Source of the DNA: Dissulfurirhabdus thermomarina
Lineage (GTDB): Bacteria; Desulfobacterota; Dissulfuribacteria; Dissulfuribacterales; Dissulfurirhabdaceae
Assembly: GCF_012979235.1 (NCBI RefSeq)
Contig: NZ_JAATWC010000002.1
Location: forward strand, 62,001-126,000
Length of the DNA stretch: 64,000 nucleotides
Direction of reading: 5' to 3'
A program made the translations under genes and the position numbers. The notes under the pieces are model-generated. The model was not told the DNA's origin. It saw only the letters and a list, made by a program, of their open reading frames with translations, and did not search any database. Below are positions 41,098 to 51,746 of this stretch, piece after piece; the stretch's first letter is position 1; the number at the start of each line of letters is the position of its first letter.

Positions 41098-42300
41098 ATG
41101 ATGAAACCGGACTGGCAGACCCTGCGCCTCAAGCGCGGGGAGGATCGCCGGATCCGGGCCGGCCACGCCTGGGTCTTCAGTAACGAGGTCGACACCCGCG
41201 CCACGCCGCTTCGCGGCCTCTCCCCCGGAACGCCCGTGGTGGTGGAAGACCACCTCGGCCGGACCCTGGGCTCCGCCTACGTGAACCCCGCTTCCTTGAT
41301 CTGCGCCCGCCTCTACAGCCCGGTGCCGGGACGCCGTCTCGACCGGGAGTTCTTCCGGGAACGGCTCGCGGCGGCCCTCTCGCTCCGGCGCCGGTATTTC
41401 CCGGAGCCGTACTACCGCCTGGCCCACGGCGAATCCGACGACCTCCCCGGCCTGGTGGTGGACCGCTACGGCGGCGTCTGCGTCGTCCAGGTCACCACCG
41501 CCGGCATGGAGGCCGCCCGGGGGGCGGCGGCCGCGGCCCTGGAGGAGTTGCTGCGCCCGGAGATCCTGGTCTTCAAGGATGACAGCCCGCTTCGGGCGCT
41601 GGAAGGGCTGCCCGTGGTGGATCCCTCGGCCGCCCCCGGCATGCCCGAGGCGGTCCGGGTGGTGGAGAACGGGGTCGCCTTCCGGGCTCCCCTCCGGGAG
41701 GGGCAGAAGACGGGGTGGTACTTCGACCACCGGCTGAACCGGAGGGAATTGGCGGGCCTGGCCCGGGGGGCCCGGGTGCTGGACTGTTTCTGTTACGTCG
41801 GGGGCTGGGGCCTCCAGGCCCTGGCGGCGGGCGCCCGAGAGCTCGTCGCGGTGGACGCCTCGGCGACGGCCCTCTCCGTCCTCGAGGCCAACGCCCGGGA
41901 GCTTGGGGTGGGGGAACGCGTGGAGGTCCGCCGGGGCGACGTCTTCGAGGTGGCGGCCCGGCTGCGGCGCTCCGGGGCGGTCTTCGACGTGGTGGTCCTG
42001 GACCCGCCCGCCTTCATCAAGCGGCGCCGGGACGCCGCCGCCGGCCGTGCCGCCTACCTTCGGCTCAACCGGGCGGCCATGGAGCTGGTGGCGGACGGCG
42101 GGCTCCTGGTCTCCGCCTCCTGTTCCCACCACCTGGCCCGGGCGGAGCTGGTGGACATCGTCCGCCGGGCGGCGCTCCGGGCCGGGCGCCGGGCGCGGAT
42201 CGTCTTCGAGGGGCACCAGGGGCCGGATCACCCCGTGCACCCGGCCATCCCCGAGACCGCCTATCTCAAGGCCCTCTTCGTGGAGATCCGGCGCCCGTGA
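41098..42300 (+). CDS. rlmI: 23S rRNA (cytosine-C5)-methyltransferase RlmI-type
   Basis: 400 residues. N-terminal PUA-like domain (about 1-80; RIRAGHAWVFSNEV), then an EEHEE-type linker and the SAM-dependent Rossmann domain: GQKTGWYFDHRLNR (about 203-216), VLDCFCYVGGWGLQA (motif I), VVLDPPAFIKRR (motif IV, about 300-311) and SASCSHHL with the probable catalytic Cys. This fits the RlmI/RlmK C5-methylcytosine group, which methylates 23S rRNA C1962 in E. coli. Two adjacent ATG starts exist at 41098 and 41101. The gene is divergent from the YkgJ-type gene, 134 bases away. Confidence 0.92.
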   Translation: MMKPDWQTLRLKRGEDRRIRAGHAWVFSNEVDTRATPLRGLSPGTPVVVEDHLGRTLGSAYVNPASLICARLYSPVPGRRLDREFFRERLAAALSLRRRYFPEPYYRLAHGESDDLPGLVVDRYGGVCVVQVTTAGMEAARGAAAAALEELLRPEILVFKDDSPLRALEGLPVVDPSAAPGMPEAVRVVENGVAFRAPLREGQKTGWYFDHRLNRRELAGLARGARVLDCFCYVGGWGLQALAAGARELVAVDASATALSVLEANARELGVGERVEVRRGDVFEVAARLRRSGAVFDVVVLDPPAFIKRRRDAAAGRAAYLRLNRAAMELVADGGLLVSASCSHHLARAELVDIVRRAALRAGRRARIVFEGHQGPDHPVHPAIPETAYLKALFVEIRRP

Positions 42301-42366
42301 GAGAGGGGCGCCCCTGCCCGGCGCTTCCGAAAAAGGGGAGGCGGGCGCCCGTCGGCGCCGGCGCGG

Positions 42367-44289
42367 CTAGCCGGACCGGACCGGTCGGAGCCGGGCGGCC
42401 GCTCCCGTGCGGCGTCCCTCGGCCGCCAGGGCCTCGGCCGCGGCCCGGATGCCCTCGGCGTCGATGCCCAGCTCCCGCCGGAGCGTGGCCTGGGCCCCTT
42501 GTTCCACGAACCGGTCGGGGAGGCCCAGCCGGCGGACGCGGACTCCGGTGAGGCCCCGGTCCGCGAGGCACTCGAGCACGGCGGTCCCGAACCCGCCCGC
42601 CAGGGCGTTTTCCTCCACGGTCACCACCCGGCCCGTGCGGCGGGCGGCCTCGGTCACCAGGTCGGCGTCGATGGGCTTGGCGAAGCGGGCGTTCACCACC
42701 GTGGCCTCGATGCCCTCGGCCGCGAGGGCCTCCGCCGCCTCGAGGGCGGGGGCCACCCCCGACCCGATGGCCACGATGGCCACGTCGTTCCCCTCCCGGA
42801 GCACCTCGCCCCGGCCCACGGGGAGCGCCTCCAGTCGCCAGTCGAGGCTCACCCCCACGCCGGCCCCCCTCGGGTACCGGACGGCCACGGGGCCGGGGTG
42901 GTTCAGGGCGGTGTAGAGCATGTGCTGGAGCTCGTTTTCGTCCTTCGGGGCCATGATCACCAGGTTGGGCACGGCCCGGAGGAAGGAGAGGTCGAAGGCG
43001 CCGTGGTGTGTGGGGCCGTCGTCGCCCACGAGCCCACCCCGGTCCAGGGCGAAGACCACGGGCTGTCCCGTGAGGCAGACGTCGTGGACGACCTGGTCGT
43101 AGGCCCGCTGGAGGAAGGTGGAATAGACCGCCACCACGGGTCTGAGCCCCTCCATGGCAAGCCCCGCCGCGAAGGTCACGGCGTGCTGCTCCGCGATGCC
43201 CACGTCGAAGAAGCGGTGCGGGAGGGCGTCGGCGAAGGCCGAAAGCCCCGTTCCCGCCGGCATGGCCGCGGTGATGGCCACGATCCGGGGGTCGTCCATG
43301 GCCAGCCGGAGGAGGGTCTGGCTGAAGATCTGGGTATAGGTCGGCGGCGCGGGCCGCTCGGGCCGCCGCGGCTCCCCCGTGGCGGGGTCGAAGGGGCCGA
43401 TGCCGTGGAACCGGTCGGGCTCCTTCTCTGCGGGAGGGTAGCCCTTGCCCTTCTTGGTGAGGACGTGGACCAGGACCGGGCCCTCGAGGTTCCGGACGTT
43501 GTCGAGGGTGTCGATGAGGGTGTCGAGGTGGTGGCCCGGGAGGGGGCCCACGTACTCGAACTGGAGGGCCTCGAAGAGCATCCCCGGGGTGAGGAGGCTC
43601 TTGAGCGAGTCCTCGCTCCGTTTCAGGACGCTCCAGATCTGTTCCCCCACCCCGCTCTTCTTGAGGAAGGACTCCATCTCCCGCTTGAACCGGGTGGCCA
43701 GGCGCCCGGTGAGCTTCCGGCTGAGGAACGAGGAGAGGGCCCCCACGTTGGGGGAGATGGACATCTCGTTGTCGTTGAGGATGACCACCAGGTCCTTCCG
43801 GAGGTGGCCGGCGTTGTTGAGGGCCTCGAAGGCGAGGCCCGCCGTCATGGACCCGTCGCCGATCACGGCCACCACCCGGCCCTCCTGGCCGGAAAGGTCC
43901 AGGGCCGTGGTCATCCCCAGGGCGGCGGAGATGGAGGTGCTGCTGTGGCCCGTGTCCAGGACGTCGTAGGGGCTCTCGCTGCGCTTCGGGAAGCCGCTGA
44001 TGCCGCCGTGCTGGCGCAGGGTGTGGAAGCGGTCGTAACGGCCGGTCACCAGCTTGTGGGCGTAGGCCTGGTGACCGACGTCCCAGATGATGCGGTCCTT
44101 CGGGGCCTCGAAGACGTAGTGCAGGGCCAGGGTGAGTTCCACCACCCCGAGGCTGGGGGCGAGATGCCCCCCCGTCTTCGCCACGGTCTCGATGATGACC
44201 TTTCGGATCTCCGCCGCCAGCCTGGGGAGGTCCTCCCGGGAGAGGCGCTTGAGGTCGTCCGGACCCTGGATGTGCGGGAGCAGTTCCAT
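42367..44289 (-). CDS. dxs: 1-deoxy-D-xylulose-5-phosphate synthase
   Basis: 640 residues, usual Dxs length. ThDP-enzyme motif [18 protein letters not shown], the Pyr-domain [19 protein letters not shown], and [16 protein letters not shown] with the conserved His/Asp are all present. It condenses pyruvate and glyceraldehyde-3-phosphate, the first step of the MEP isoprenoid pathway. ATG 44289 has GAGGG a few bases upstream; the frame is open further but unconserved. Third gene of an xseB-ispA-dxs cluster, a common arrangement in proteobacteria, 41 bases after ispA. Confidence 0.96.
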   Translation of the reverse strand: MELLPHIQGPDDLKRLSREDLPRLAAEIRKVIIETVAKTGGHLAPSLGVVELTLALHYVFEAPKDRIIWDVGHQAYAHKLVTGRYDRFHTLRQHGGISGFPKRSESPYDVLDTGHSSTSISAALGMTTALDLSGQEGRVVAVIGDGSMTAGLAFEALNNAGHLRKDLVVILNDNEMSISPNVGALSSFLSRKLTGRLATRFKREMESFLKKSGVGEQIWSVLKRSEDSLKSLLTPGMLFEALQFEYVGPLPGHHLDTLIDTLDNVRNLEGPVLVHVLTKKGKGYPPAEKEPDRFHGIGPFDPATGEPRRPERPAPPTYTQIFSQTLLRLAMDDPRIVAITAAMPAGTGLSAFADALPHRFFDVGIAEQHAVTFAAGLAMEGLRPVVAVYSTFLQRAYDQVVHDVCLTGQPVVFALDRGGLVGDDGPTHHGAFDLSFLRAVPNLVIMAPKDENELQHMLYTALNHPGPVAVRYPRGAGVGVSLDWRLEALPVGRGEVLREGNDVAIVAIGSGVAPALEAAEALAAEGIEATVVNARFAKPIDADLVTEAARRTGRVVTVEENALAGGFGTAVLECLADRGLTGVRVRRLGLPDRFVEQGAQATLRRELGIDAEGIRAAAEALAAEGRRTGAAARLRPVRSG

Positions 44290-44330
44290 GTTCACCCTCG
44301 TGCCGGCGCCCGGATGGCCGCCGGCGTCCT

Positions 44331-45242
44331 TCATCGGTCGCGTTCCACCACGAACCGGGCGATGGCCCGGAGGGGGTCCGCTTTCTCGTCGAACCCCTCC
44401 AGCGCCGCCAGCGCCTGGTCGAGGAGCTCGGCCGCCCGCCGGCGGGTCTGTTCCACGCCGAAGAGGGCGGGGTAGGTGGCCTTCTGACGCCGGGCGTCCG
44501 ATCCCACCGGCTTCCCGGTGACCGCCGGGTCGCCCTCCACGTCGAGGAGGTCGTCCACCACCTGGAAGGCCAGCCCCAGGAAGCGCCCGTACTCGCCCAG
44601 GGCGAGCACCTCCCGTTCGCTTCCGCCGCCCAGGATGGCGCCCATGCGGACGGCGGCCTGGATGAGGGCGCCGGTCTTCTTCTGGTGGATGTAGGCCAGG
44701 GTGGAGGCGTCCACCTCCCGCCCCTCCATGAGGACGTCGGCGGCCTGGCCGCCCACCATGCCGGAGACGCCGGCCCCGTGGGCGAGGATGTGGATGGCCT
44801 CGAGGAGCCGGGCCGGGTCCACCTCCCGCCGGGTGGACGGCCGGGCGAGGAGCTCGAAGGCGAAGGTGAGGAGGCCGTCTCCGGCCAGGATGGCCAGCGC
44901 CTCTCCGAACCGCTTGTGGCAGGTGGGCCTTCCCCGGCGGAGGTCGTCGTCGTCCATGGCGGGGAGATCGTCGTGGACCAGGGAGTAGGTGTGGATACAC
45001 TCCAGGGCGCAGGCCACGGGGAGGAGCGGTGTCTCCGGGGCGCCCACGGCCCGGGCCGCCGCCAGGAGCAGGATGGGCCGGATGCGTTTGCCGCCCGCGG
45101 TGAGGCTGTAGCGCATGGCCTCGCAGACCGGGGCCCCGGCCCCGTCGATTTCGGGCAAGAGGTCGGCGAGGGCCGCTTCCACCCGGTCCCGCTGGCGTTC
45201 GAGGTAGGCCCGGATGTCGAATTCCTGGGATGGACGGTTCAT
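44331..45242 (-). CDS. ispA: farnesyl/geranylgeranyl diphosphate synthase (IspA-type)
   Basis: 303 residues, all-helical prenyltransferase. The two Asp-rich motifs are [15 protein letters not shown] (FARM, DDx4D type, about 93-107) and [11 protein letters not shown] (SARM, about 234-244); KRIRPILLL (about 52-60) and the KTGALIQAA and [15 protein letters not shown] blocks are also present. The small residue before the FARM leaves product length open (C15 most likely). ATG 45242 overlaps the xseB stop. Confidence 0.94.
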   Translation of the reverse strand: MNRPSQEFDIRAYLERQRDRVEAALADLLPEIDGAGAPVCEAMRYSLTAGGKRIRPILLLAAARAVGAPETPLLPVACALECIHTYSLVHDDLPAMDDDDLRRGRPTCHKRFGEALAILAGDGLLTFAFELLARPSTRREVDPARLLEAIHILAHGAGVSGMVGGQAADVLMEGREVDASTLAYIHQKKTGALIQAAVRMGAILGGGSEREVLALGEYGRFLGLAFQVVDDLLDVEGDPAVTGKPVGSDARRQKATYPALFGVEQTRRRAAELLDQALAALEGFDEKADPLRAIARFVVERDR

Positions 45243-45502
45243 GCGTCCTCGGCGGGGTCGACCCCGGCGTCCGCCTCGAGGGGGTGGAGCACCGGGCGTC
45301 CCTCCTCGTCGCGGGTCAGCTCCTGGATGCGCCGTTCCGCCGCCTCCAGCGCCGCCGTGCAGTAGCGGGTGAGACGCACCCCCTCCTCGAAGCGTTCCAG
45401 GGCGGCCTCGAGGGGGAGTTCGTCGGACTCGAGCTGGGCCACCACGGCCTCGAGTTCCTTGATCGCGGTCTCGAAGGATTTCGCTTCCTTTTCTTCTGCC
45501 AT
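45239..45502 (-). CDS. xseB: exonuclease VII small subunit
   Basis: 87 residues with the diagnostic XseB start [35 protein letters not shown] (a helical hairpin), then a Glu/Asp-rich tail longer than usual. Pairs with XseA, which is not in this window. The upstream divergent gap (45503-45741) contains a 10-bp inverted repeat. Confidence 0.92.
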   Translation of the reverse strand: MAEEKEAKSFETAIKELEAVVAQLESDELPLEAALERFEEGVRLTRYCTAALEAAERRIQELTRDEEGRPVLHPLEADAGVDPAEDA

Positions 45503-45541
45503 GGTGGACTCGCAACGATCCAAGGTGGGGGAGGTGCGGCG

Positions 45542-45618
45542 CGAATCGCCGGGAGGCGCGGCGTCGGGCCTGCCCCGTGGACGCGAGGCTCGAAGGGCCG
45601 CGTTACGACGGCGATTCG
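45542..45618. other. 10-bp inverted repeat in the xseB / acyltransferase divergent gap
   Basis: CGAATCGCCG (45542-45551) and CGGCGATTCG (45609-45618) are exact reverse complements 57 bases apart. It is the only clear structure in this 239-base gap, which should contain the divergent promoters; the two arms could be operator half-sites or a long hairpin. Confidence 0.45.
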
Positions 45619-45741
45619 TGTGCCGCCGGCGCGGTGGGCGATCCCGGCTGCACCGGCGCCTGCGACTTGAACCCCGAAGTTCCTTATGGTACCTCAAGCG
45701 CCATGAAAGTGCGAGAGGGGGCGCCGGGAGGCGGCTCCATC

Positions 45742-46386
45742 ATGGAGGCGGGGCCCATCGGCTGGGGGCCGAAGGCCCTGGTCCGGTCGGTGGAGGCATG
45801 GATGGGCACCTGCCGGCTCCGGGTCGTCGGCCGCGATCGGGTCGGCGACCTCTTCACCCCGGGCCGGCCGGGGATCGTCGCCCTCTGGCACTTCAGCCTC
45901 GTCTACATCCTCTACCACTTCCGGAAGGTGCGGGGCCTCATCATGGTGAGCGGCAGCCGCGACGGCGACTGGGTGGCCCGGGCGGTCCGGGCCTGGGGGC
46001 AGGTGCCGGTCCGGGGCTCCCGCCACAAGGGGGGGCTGGCGGCCATCCGCGGGATGGCGGAGGCCATGCGGCGCCACCGCTACGGCGCGGGCATCGTGGC
46101 GGACGGGTCCCGGGGGCCGGCCCGGGTGGCCCAGAAGGGGGCCGTGGTCCTGGCCCGCGACACCGGGGTGCCCATGGTTCCGGTGGGGTTCGCCGCCCGC
46201 CCGGCCTGGCGATTCAACAGCTGGGACCGCCTGGTGCTGCCCGTCCCGGGGGCCCGGGTGGTGGTGGCCTACGGCGCGCCCATCCACGTCCCGGCCGGCG
46301 CCCGCGGCGGCACCATAGAGGCATATCGCAACCGCCTGGAAACGGACCTGAACGGCGCCACCGCCGAGGCGGAGGCCGCCCTGTGA
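45742..46386 (+). CDS. DUF374 lysophospholipid acyltransferase-like protein
   Basis: 214 residues. The acyltransferase block GIVALWHFSLVYILYHF (about 51-67, the His of the HX4D-like site) and the VSGSRDGDWVARAV, RGSRHKGGLAAIRGM and GIVADGSRGPARVAQKG blocks are characteristic of DUF374 proteins of the lysophospholipid acyltransferase fold, possibly acting in lipid A or phospholipid metabolism. ATG 45742 has GGGAGG about 9 bases upstream; an ATG at 45703 lacks one. A CvpA-type gene follows 34 bases on. Confidence 0.85.
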   Translation: MEAGPIGWGPKALVRSVEAWMGTCRLRVVGRDRVGDLFTPGRPGIVALWHFSLVYILYHFRKVRGLIMVSGSRDGDWVARAVRAWGQVPVRGSRHKGGLAAIRGMAEAMRRHRYGAGIVADGSRGPARVAQKGAVVLARDTGVPMVPVGFAARPAWRFNSWDRLVLPVPGARVVVAYGAPIHVPAGARGGTIEAYRNRLETDLNGATAEAEAAL

Positions 46387-46420
46387 ACCCCTCGAGGCGG
46401 GGCCGCCGGCCGGGGACGTG

Positions 46421-46984
46421 ATGGGCGGCTGGTTCCCGGATTTCACCTGGGTCGACTACGTCATCGCCGCGATGGTGGCGGTCATGCTGGTCCGCAGCCT
46501 CCTCAAGGGGTTCAGCCGGTCCATCGCCTCCGTCCTGGGCCTGGTGCTCGGCTTCGTGGCGGCCGTTTCTTGGGGCCCCGCCCTGGGCAAGGTCCTCTCC
46601 CCCTGGGTGGAGAACCCCGGGTGGCGGACGGTCCTCGCCTTCGTCTTCATCCTCGTGACGGCGGTCCTGGCCGCCACCGCGGCCGGGGTCCTGGCCCGGA
46701 ACACCTTGGAGTCGTTGAAGCTGGGGTGGCTGGACCGCGCCCTCGGCGCCGCGCTCGGCCTGGTGAAGGGGATCCTCCTCGCGGCCGTCTTCTTCGCCGC
46801 TCTGTCCCTGGTGCTCCCGGGAGACTACCCGGCGATCCGCGGCTCGGTCCTCGGTCCCCGGATCGTCCGCCCCCTCGGCCTCCTGAAGTCGCTCCTTTTC
46901 CGCGACGCCCGCCCCTTCAAGGGCCTGGCGCCCTGGCGGCGCGGCGTGACGGCGGCCCCGCCCGCCGCCCGCCGGGCCGCCTGA
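46421..46984 (+). CDS. CvpA-family membrane protein
   Basis: 187 residues with four hydrophobic helices in the CvpA arrangement: FTWVDYVIAAMVAVMLVRSLLKGFSRSIASVLGLVLGFVAA-type beginning, then GWRTVLAFVFILVTAVLAATAAG, then GWLDRALGAALGLVKGILLAAVFFAAL. CvpA proteins were first tied to colicin V production and are linked to envelope integrity. The N-terminus could also start at GTG 46418. It ends about 100 bases before feoB, with a promoter between. Confidence 0.85.
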   Translation: MGGWFPDFTWVDYVIAAMVAVMLVRSLLKGFSRSIASVLGLVLGFVAAVSWGPALGKVLSPWVENPGWRTVLAFVFILVTAVLAATAAGVLARNTLESLKLGWLDRALGAALGLVKGILLAAVFFAALSLVLPGDYPAIRGSVLGPRIVRPLGLLKSLLFRDARPFKGLAPWRRGVTAAPPAARRAA

Positions 46985-47004
46985 TCCCTTCCGGCCCGCC
47001 GCCC

Positions 47005-47051
47005 TTGCAATGCCCGGGGATCCGGTTATTATCGTGAATCGATTGCGATAA
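47005..47051 (+). promoter_or_regulatory. candidate feoB promoter with overlapping dyad
   Basis: TTGCAA (47005-47010), 16 bases, TATTAT (47027-47032). A dyad TTATCG (47029-47034) / CGATAA (47046-47051) with an 11-base spacer overlaps the -10 and the expected transcription start, where a repressor would act. It does not match the Fur 19-mer well, so the regulator is open. Confidence 0.5.
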
Positions 47052-47086
47052 GACGCCCCGGCACGGGGCGGAAGGGAAACCGCTTC

Positions 47087-49264
47087 ATGGATCTCACCAT
47101 CGCCCTCGCCGGCAACCCCAACGCCGGCAAGACCACCATCTTCAACCACCTCACCGGTGCCCGCCAGAAGGTGGGCAACTGGCCGGGCGTCACCGTGGAA
47201 AAGAAGGAGGGGACCGTGGTCCACCGGGAGCACCGGGTGCGCGTGGTGGATCTGCCCGGCATCTATTCCCTCACCGCCTACTCGGTGGAGGAGATGGTGG
47301 CCCGGGACTACATCCTGAACGAGCGCCCGGACGTGGTGGTGGACATCCTCGACGCCTCCAACCTCGAGCGCAACCTCTATCTCGCCGTCCAGCTCATCGA
47401 GCTCAACGTCCGCCTGGTGTTCGCCATGAACATGGTGGACGTCGCCCGGGCCCGGGGGATCCGGGTGGACTACGCGCACCTGGGCCGGCTGCTCGGCGTG
47501 CCGGTGGTGGAGACCGTTGGGACTCGGGGGGAGGGGATCGACGCCCTGCTCGACAAGGCGGTGGAGGTGGCGGAGGGGCGGGACCCGGTGGCCCGCCACG
47601 TCCACGTGAACTACGGGCCCGAGGTGGAGGAGGAGATCGCCCTCGTCCGCCGGGCCGTCCAAAAGGACCCGGAGCTGGCCGCCAGCTGCTACCCCCGGTG
47701 GCTCGCCGTCAAGCTCATCGAGGGGGACCCGGCCGTCCGCCGCCGGGTGGAGGAGAGCCCGGCCGCGGCGGCCGTCCTCGCCCAGGTGGACCGGAGCCGG
47801 GCACATCTCCAGCGGATCTTCTCCGACGACCCCGAGACCCTCATCGCCGAGGCCCGCTACGGCTTCATCGCCGGGGCCCTCAAGGAGTGCGTGCGGCTGT
47901 CCCCGGCGGCGAAGAAGACGGTGAGCGACCGGATCGACCAGGTGGTGACCAACCGCGTCCTCGGCTTCCCGGTCTTCCTCCTCATCATGTACCTCCTCTT
48001 CCAGGGAACCTTCACCCTGGGCGAGTACCCGGTGAGCTGGATCGAGGCCGCGGTGGCGTGGCTCGGCCGCGCGGCCGGGGCGGCGCTGCCCGCCGGGCTC
48101 CTGCGGGACCTGGTGGTGGACGGCGTCATCGGCGGGGTGGGGGGGGTGATCGTCTTCCTCCCGAACATCGTGCTCCTCTTCCTCGGCATCAGCCTCCTGG
48201 AGGACACGGGGTACCTCGCCCGCGCGGCCTTCATCATGGACCGGGTCATGCACACCCTCGGACTCCACGGAAAGTCCTTCATCCCGCTCCTCATGGGCTT
48301 CGGCTGCAACGTCCCGGCCATCATGGCCACCCGGACCCTGGAGACCCGGCGGGACCGGATCCTCACCATCCTCATCAACCCCCTCATGAGCTGCTCGGCG
48401 CGTCTGCCGGTCTACGTCCTCCTGGCCGGGGCCTTCTTCCCCGGCCGGGAGGGGAACGTCCTCTTCGCCATGTACCTTCTGGGCGTGACGCTGGCCATCC
48501 TGGTGGGGCAGGTCTTCAAGCGGACCCTGTTCCGGGGGGAGTCCTCCCCCTTCGTCATGGAGCTCCCGCCCTACCGGATGCCCACGGGGCGCAGCCTCGT
48601 CATCCACATGTGGGACCGGGCCCGGGTCTACCTCCAGAAGATGGGGGGCGTGGTCCTGGCCTTCTCCGTGGTCATCTGGTTCCTCGGGGCCTTTCCGCGG
48701 GACGTGCCCCTGGAGCGGGACTACGGCGCGGAACGGGCCCGGGCGGCGGCGGAGATCCAGGCCGCCGAGGCCGCGGCCGCCACCCCCGAGGCCGCGGCCG
48801 CCCTCCGGGCGGCGGCCGCGGAACGGCTCGCCGCCATCGACCGGGCCGAGGCCCGGGACCGGGTGGCCCACAGCTACATCGGCCGCCTCGGACGGTGGAT
48901 CGAGCCCGTGCTTCGGCCGCTGGGCTTCGATTGGCGGCTCGGGGTGAGTCTCGTCACGGGATTCGTGGCCAAGGAGGTGGTGGTGAGCACCCTGGGGGTC
49001 CTCTTCCAGGCGGAGGGGACCGGGGAGGAGGCCCACGGCCTCAAGGCGGCGCTCAGGCGGAGCGGGCTCACCCCGGTCACCGCCTTCGGTTTCATGGCCT
49101 TCGTCCTGATCTACGTCCCGTGCGTGGTGACGGTGGTGACCATCTGGCGCGAGACGGGCTCGGTGGGCTGGACGGCCTTCGCCGTCTCCTATCTGATGGT
49201 GCTCGCCTGGATCGTGGCCTTCCTCATACGGTGGGGAGGGACCCTCGCCCGGCTGGCGGCCTGA
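47087..49264 (+). CDS. feoB: ferrous iron transport protein B
   Basis: 725 residues. G domain at the N-terminus: G1 GNPNAGKTT (9-17), G3 VVDLPG, G4 NMVD; then the helical guanine-dissociation-inhibitor region and a membrane part with two Gate motifs (LLMGFGCNVPAIMATRTLE and SCSARLPVYVLLAG). An Ala/Glu-rich coiled insert (about 545-590) separates the two membrane halves. No feoA is fused or adjacent; FeoB normally works with FeoA, which must be elsewhere if present. It transports Fe2+ in anaerobic conditions. It converges with copA, 9 bases away. Confidence 0.96.
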   Translation: MDLTIALAGNPNAGKTTIFNHLTGARQKVGNWPGVTVEKKEGTVVHREHRVRVVDLPGIYSLTAYSVEEMVARDYILNERPDVVVDILDASNLERNLYLAVQLIELNVRLVFAMNMVDVARARGIRVDYAHLGRLLGVPVVETVGTRGEGIDALLDKAVEVAEGRDPVARHVHVNYGPEVEEEIALVRRAVQKDPELAASCYPRWLAVKLIEGDPAVRRRVEESPAAAAVLAQVDRSRAHLQRIFSDDPETLIAEARYGFIAGALKECVRLSPAAKKTVSDRIDQVVTNRVLGFPVFLLIMYLLFQGTFTLGEYPVSWIEAAVAWLGRAAGAALPAGLLRDLVVDGVIGGVGGVIVFLPNIVLLFLGISLLEDTGYLARAAFIMDRVMHTLGLHGKSFIPLLMGFGCNVPAIMATRTLETRRDRILTILINPLMSCSARLPVYVLLAGAFFPGREGNVLFAMYLLGVTLAILVGQVFKRTLFRGESSPFVMELPPYRMPTGRSLVIHMWDRARVYLQKMGGVVLAFSVVIWFLGAFPRDVPLERDYGAERARAAAEIQAAEAAAATPEAAAALRAAAAERLAAIDRAEARDRVAHSYIGRLGRWIEPVLRPLGFDWRLGVSLVTGFVAKEVVVSTLGVLFQAEGTGEEAHGLKAALRRSGLTPVTAFGFMAFVLIYVPCVVTVVTIWRETGSVGWTAFAVSYLMVLAWIVAFLIRWGGTLARLAA

Positions 49265-49273
49265 TCCGGGCGG

Positions 49274-51745
49274 TCACCCGGCCCGCCGCAGCCGGAGGGC
49301 GTTGGCCACCACGGTGACGGAACTCATGGCCATGGCCGCCGCGGCCACCGCCGGCGACAGCCGGAGACCCCAGGCCGGGTAGAAGACCCCGGCCGCCAGC
49401 GGGATGGCGAGGACGTTGTAGGCGAAGGCCCAGAAGAGGTTCTGCCGGATGACCCGGACCGTGGCCCGCACCAGGCGGACGGCCCGGACCACCCCGGTGA
49501 GGTCCCCCCGCATGAGGCCGATGTCCGCGGCGTCCAGGGCGATGTCCGTGCCGGTCCCCAGGGCGATCCCCACGTCGGCCTGCACCAGGGCGGGGGCGTC
49601 GTTGACGCCGTCACCCACCATGGCCACGGTGGCTCCGCCCGTCTGGAGCTCCCTTACCCGGTCGGCCTTTTCCGCCGGGAGCACCCCGGCCCAGAACCCG
49701 TCGAGTTCGAGCCGCTCCGAGATGGCCATGGCCGTCCGCCGGCCGTCTCCGGTGAGCATGAAGACCCTGAGGCCCAGTTCCCGGAGGGCCCTGACCACCG
49801 CCGGGGCCTCGGGCTTGAGCTCGTCGGCCAGGGCCACGGCGCCCGCCACCCGGCCCGCGTGGGCCACGTAGACCAGGGTGTGGCCCTTGTCCACCAGGGG
49901 CGTCACCGCGGCCTCGAGGCCGGCGGTGGAGAGGCCGTTCTGCTCGAGGAGTTCCTGCTTCCCCGCCAGGAGCTCCCCGTCGGGGAGGGCGGCCCGGACG
50001 CCGAAGCCGGCCAGGGCCTCGAAGGCCGAGGGCCGGGGGATCTCTATTCCCCGGCGCCGGGCCGCGGCCAGGACGGCCTGCGCCAGGGGGTGCTCGGAGC
50101 CCCGCTCGGCCGCGGCGGCGAGGCGCAGGAGGCCGGCCTCGTCGAACCCCTCCGCCGGGACCAGGGCCGAGACCACCGGCCGGCCCGCGGTGAGGGTCCC
50201 GGTCTTGTCGAAGACGCAGACCGACAGGTTCGCCGCCTTTTCCATGGCCACGGCGTCCTTTACGAGGATGCCGAGTTCCGCCCCGCGCCCGGTCCCCACC
50301 ATGACGGCCGCCGGGGTCGCCAGGCCCATGGCGCACGGGCAGGCGATGACCAGGACCGAGACGAAGGCGAGGAGGGCGTTGGTGAGCCGGGGTTCCGGCC
50401 CGAGGGCCAGCCAGGCCGCCAGGGTGACGAGGGCGGCGGCCAGCACCGCCGGCACGAAGACGGCCGCCACCCGATCGGCCAGGCGCTGGATTCGGGCCTT
50501 CGAACCCTGCGCCTCCTGGACCACGCGGACGATCTGGGCGAGCACCGTCTCGCTTCCCACCTTCTCGGCCCGGTACCGGAGCACGCCGTTCAGGTTGAGG
50601 GTCCCCCCGATGACGACGTCGCCCGGGGCCTTTTCCACGGGCATGGCCTCGCCCGTGAGCATGGACTCGTCCACGGCGGAGGCCCCGCCCACCACCACCC
50701 CGTCCACGGGGACCCGTTGCCCGGGTTTCACCACCACGGTGTCGCCCGGGACGATGAGCCCCGCCGGGATCTCCCGCTCTTCGCCGTTTCGGATCACGAC
50801 GGCGGTCTTCGGGGCCAGTTCCATGAGCCGCCGCATGGCCGCCGTGGCCCGCCCCCGGGCGCGCCGCTCGAGATACCGGCCGAGGAGCACGAAGACCACG
50901 ATCATGGCGGCCGAATCGAAGTAGACGTGGAGCGGCAGGCCCGCCCGGGTGAAGGGGGCGGGGAAGAGGGTCACCACCGAGGAATAGGTGAAGGCGGAGA
51001 GGGTCCCCAGGGCCACCAGGCTGTTCATGTCGGCGCTCCGGTGCCGGAGGGCCTTCCAGGCGCCGGAGAGGAAGTCGGCCCCCACGTGGAACTGGATGGG
51101 GGCCGTGAGGACCAGGAGCAACAGGAAGCGTGCCCGGTCCGGGAGCCACCGGGCCGGCGGAAAGAGGGCGGGCATGGAGAGCAGGAAGACGGGGAGGGCC
51201 AGGGCCGCGCCCAAGAGGAGCCGGTCCCGGAGCCGGCGGACGTGGGCCGCCTCGTCCCGGGCGCTCTCCCCGGTGTCGGTGACGGCGGATACCAGGCCGA
51301 GGAACCGGTACCCTTCGTCTTCCACCGCCCGGCGGACGTCGTCCAGGCCGGCCCGGGCCGGGTCGTAGGAGAAGGTCGCCCGGCCCGCGGCCAGGTTGAC
51401 GGTCACGTCCGTCGTGCCCGGCAGGCGGGCGATGGCCCGCTCCACCCGGACCACGCAGGCGGCGCAGCTCATGCCGCCGATACCCACCGTCACCCGCCGC
51501 CCGGGCGGGGCCAGGGGACGGGCCCCGTAGCCGGCCTCCCGGATGGCGCGGACGAGGTCGTCCGGCGAGGTCCGGGCCGGGTCGAACCACGCCGTGGCGC
51601 GCTCGGCGGCCAGGTTCACGGCGGCCCGCCGGACCCCGGCAAGGGCCGAGAGGGCCTTCTCGATGCGGGCCGCGCAGGCGGCGCACCCCATGCCCGTGAC
51701 GGCGAGGTCCAGGCGGGTCTCGTCCTTTCCGGCGGCGTCGTCCAT
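49274..51745 (-). CDS. copA: Cu+-exporting P1B-type ATPase with two metal-binding domains
   Basis: 823 residues. Two N-terminal HMA domains with [12 protein letters not shown] (Cys21, Cys24) and [12 protein letters not shown] (Cys94, Cys97); eight membrane helices; the membrane CPC motif in [11 protein letters not shown] (about 470); phosphorylation motif DKTGTLT (about 511); HP motif in EHPLAQAV; and [12 protein letters not shown]. This combination is diagnostic of CopA. It exports Cu(I) to the periplasm at ATP cost. copZ lies 1 base upstream on the same strand. Confidence 0.97.
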   Translation of the reverse strand: MDDAAGKDETRLDLAVTGMGCAACAARIEKALSALAGVRRAAVNLAAERATAWFDPARTSPDDLVRAIREAGYGARPLAPPGRRVTVGIGGMSCAACVVRVERAIARLPGTTDVTVNLAAGRATFSYDPARAGLDDVRRAVEDEGYRFLGLVSAVTDTGESARDEAAHVRRLRDRLLLGAALALPVFLLSMPALFPPARWLPDRARFLLLLVLTAPIQFHVGADFLSGAWKALRHRSADMNSLVALGTLSAFTYSSVVTLFPAPFTRAGLPLHVYFDSAAMIVVFVLLGRYLERRARGRATAAMRRLMELAPKTAVVIRNGEEREIPAGLIVPGDTVVVKPGQRVPVDGVVVGGASAVDESMLTGEAMPVEKAPGDVVIGGTLNLNGVLRYRAEKVGSETVLAQIVRVVQEAQGSKARIQRLADRVAAVFVPAVLAAALVTLAAWLALGPEPRLTNALLAFVSVLVIACPCAMGLATPAAVMVGTGRGAELGILVKDAVAMEKAANLSVCVFDKTGTLTAGRPVVSALVPAEGFDEAGLLRLAAAAERGSEHPLAQAVLAAARRRGIEIPRPSAFEALAGFGVRAALPDGELLAGKQELLEQNGLSTAGLEAAVTPLVDKGHTLVYVAHAGRVAGAVALADELKPEAPAVVRALRELGLRVFMLTGDGRRTAMAISERLELDGFWAGVLPAEKADRVRELQTGGATVAMVGDGVNDAPALVQADVGIALGTGTDIALDAADIGLMRGDLTGVVRAVRLVRATVRVIRQNLFWAFAYNVLAIPLAAGVFYPAWGLRLSPAVAAAAMAMSSVTVVANALRLRRAG

Positions 51746-51746
51746 G

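Noticed and set aside
47029-47051. Fur box in front of feoB
   Set aside because: The dyad TTATCG/CGATAA does not fit the GATAATGATAATCATTATC pattern; kept only as an unassigned dyad.
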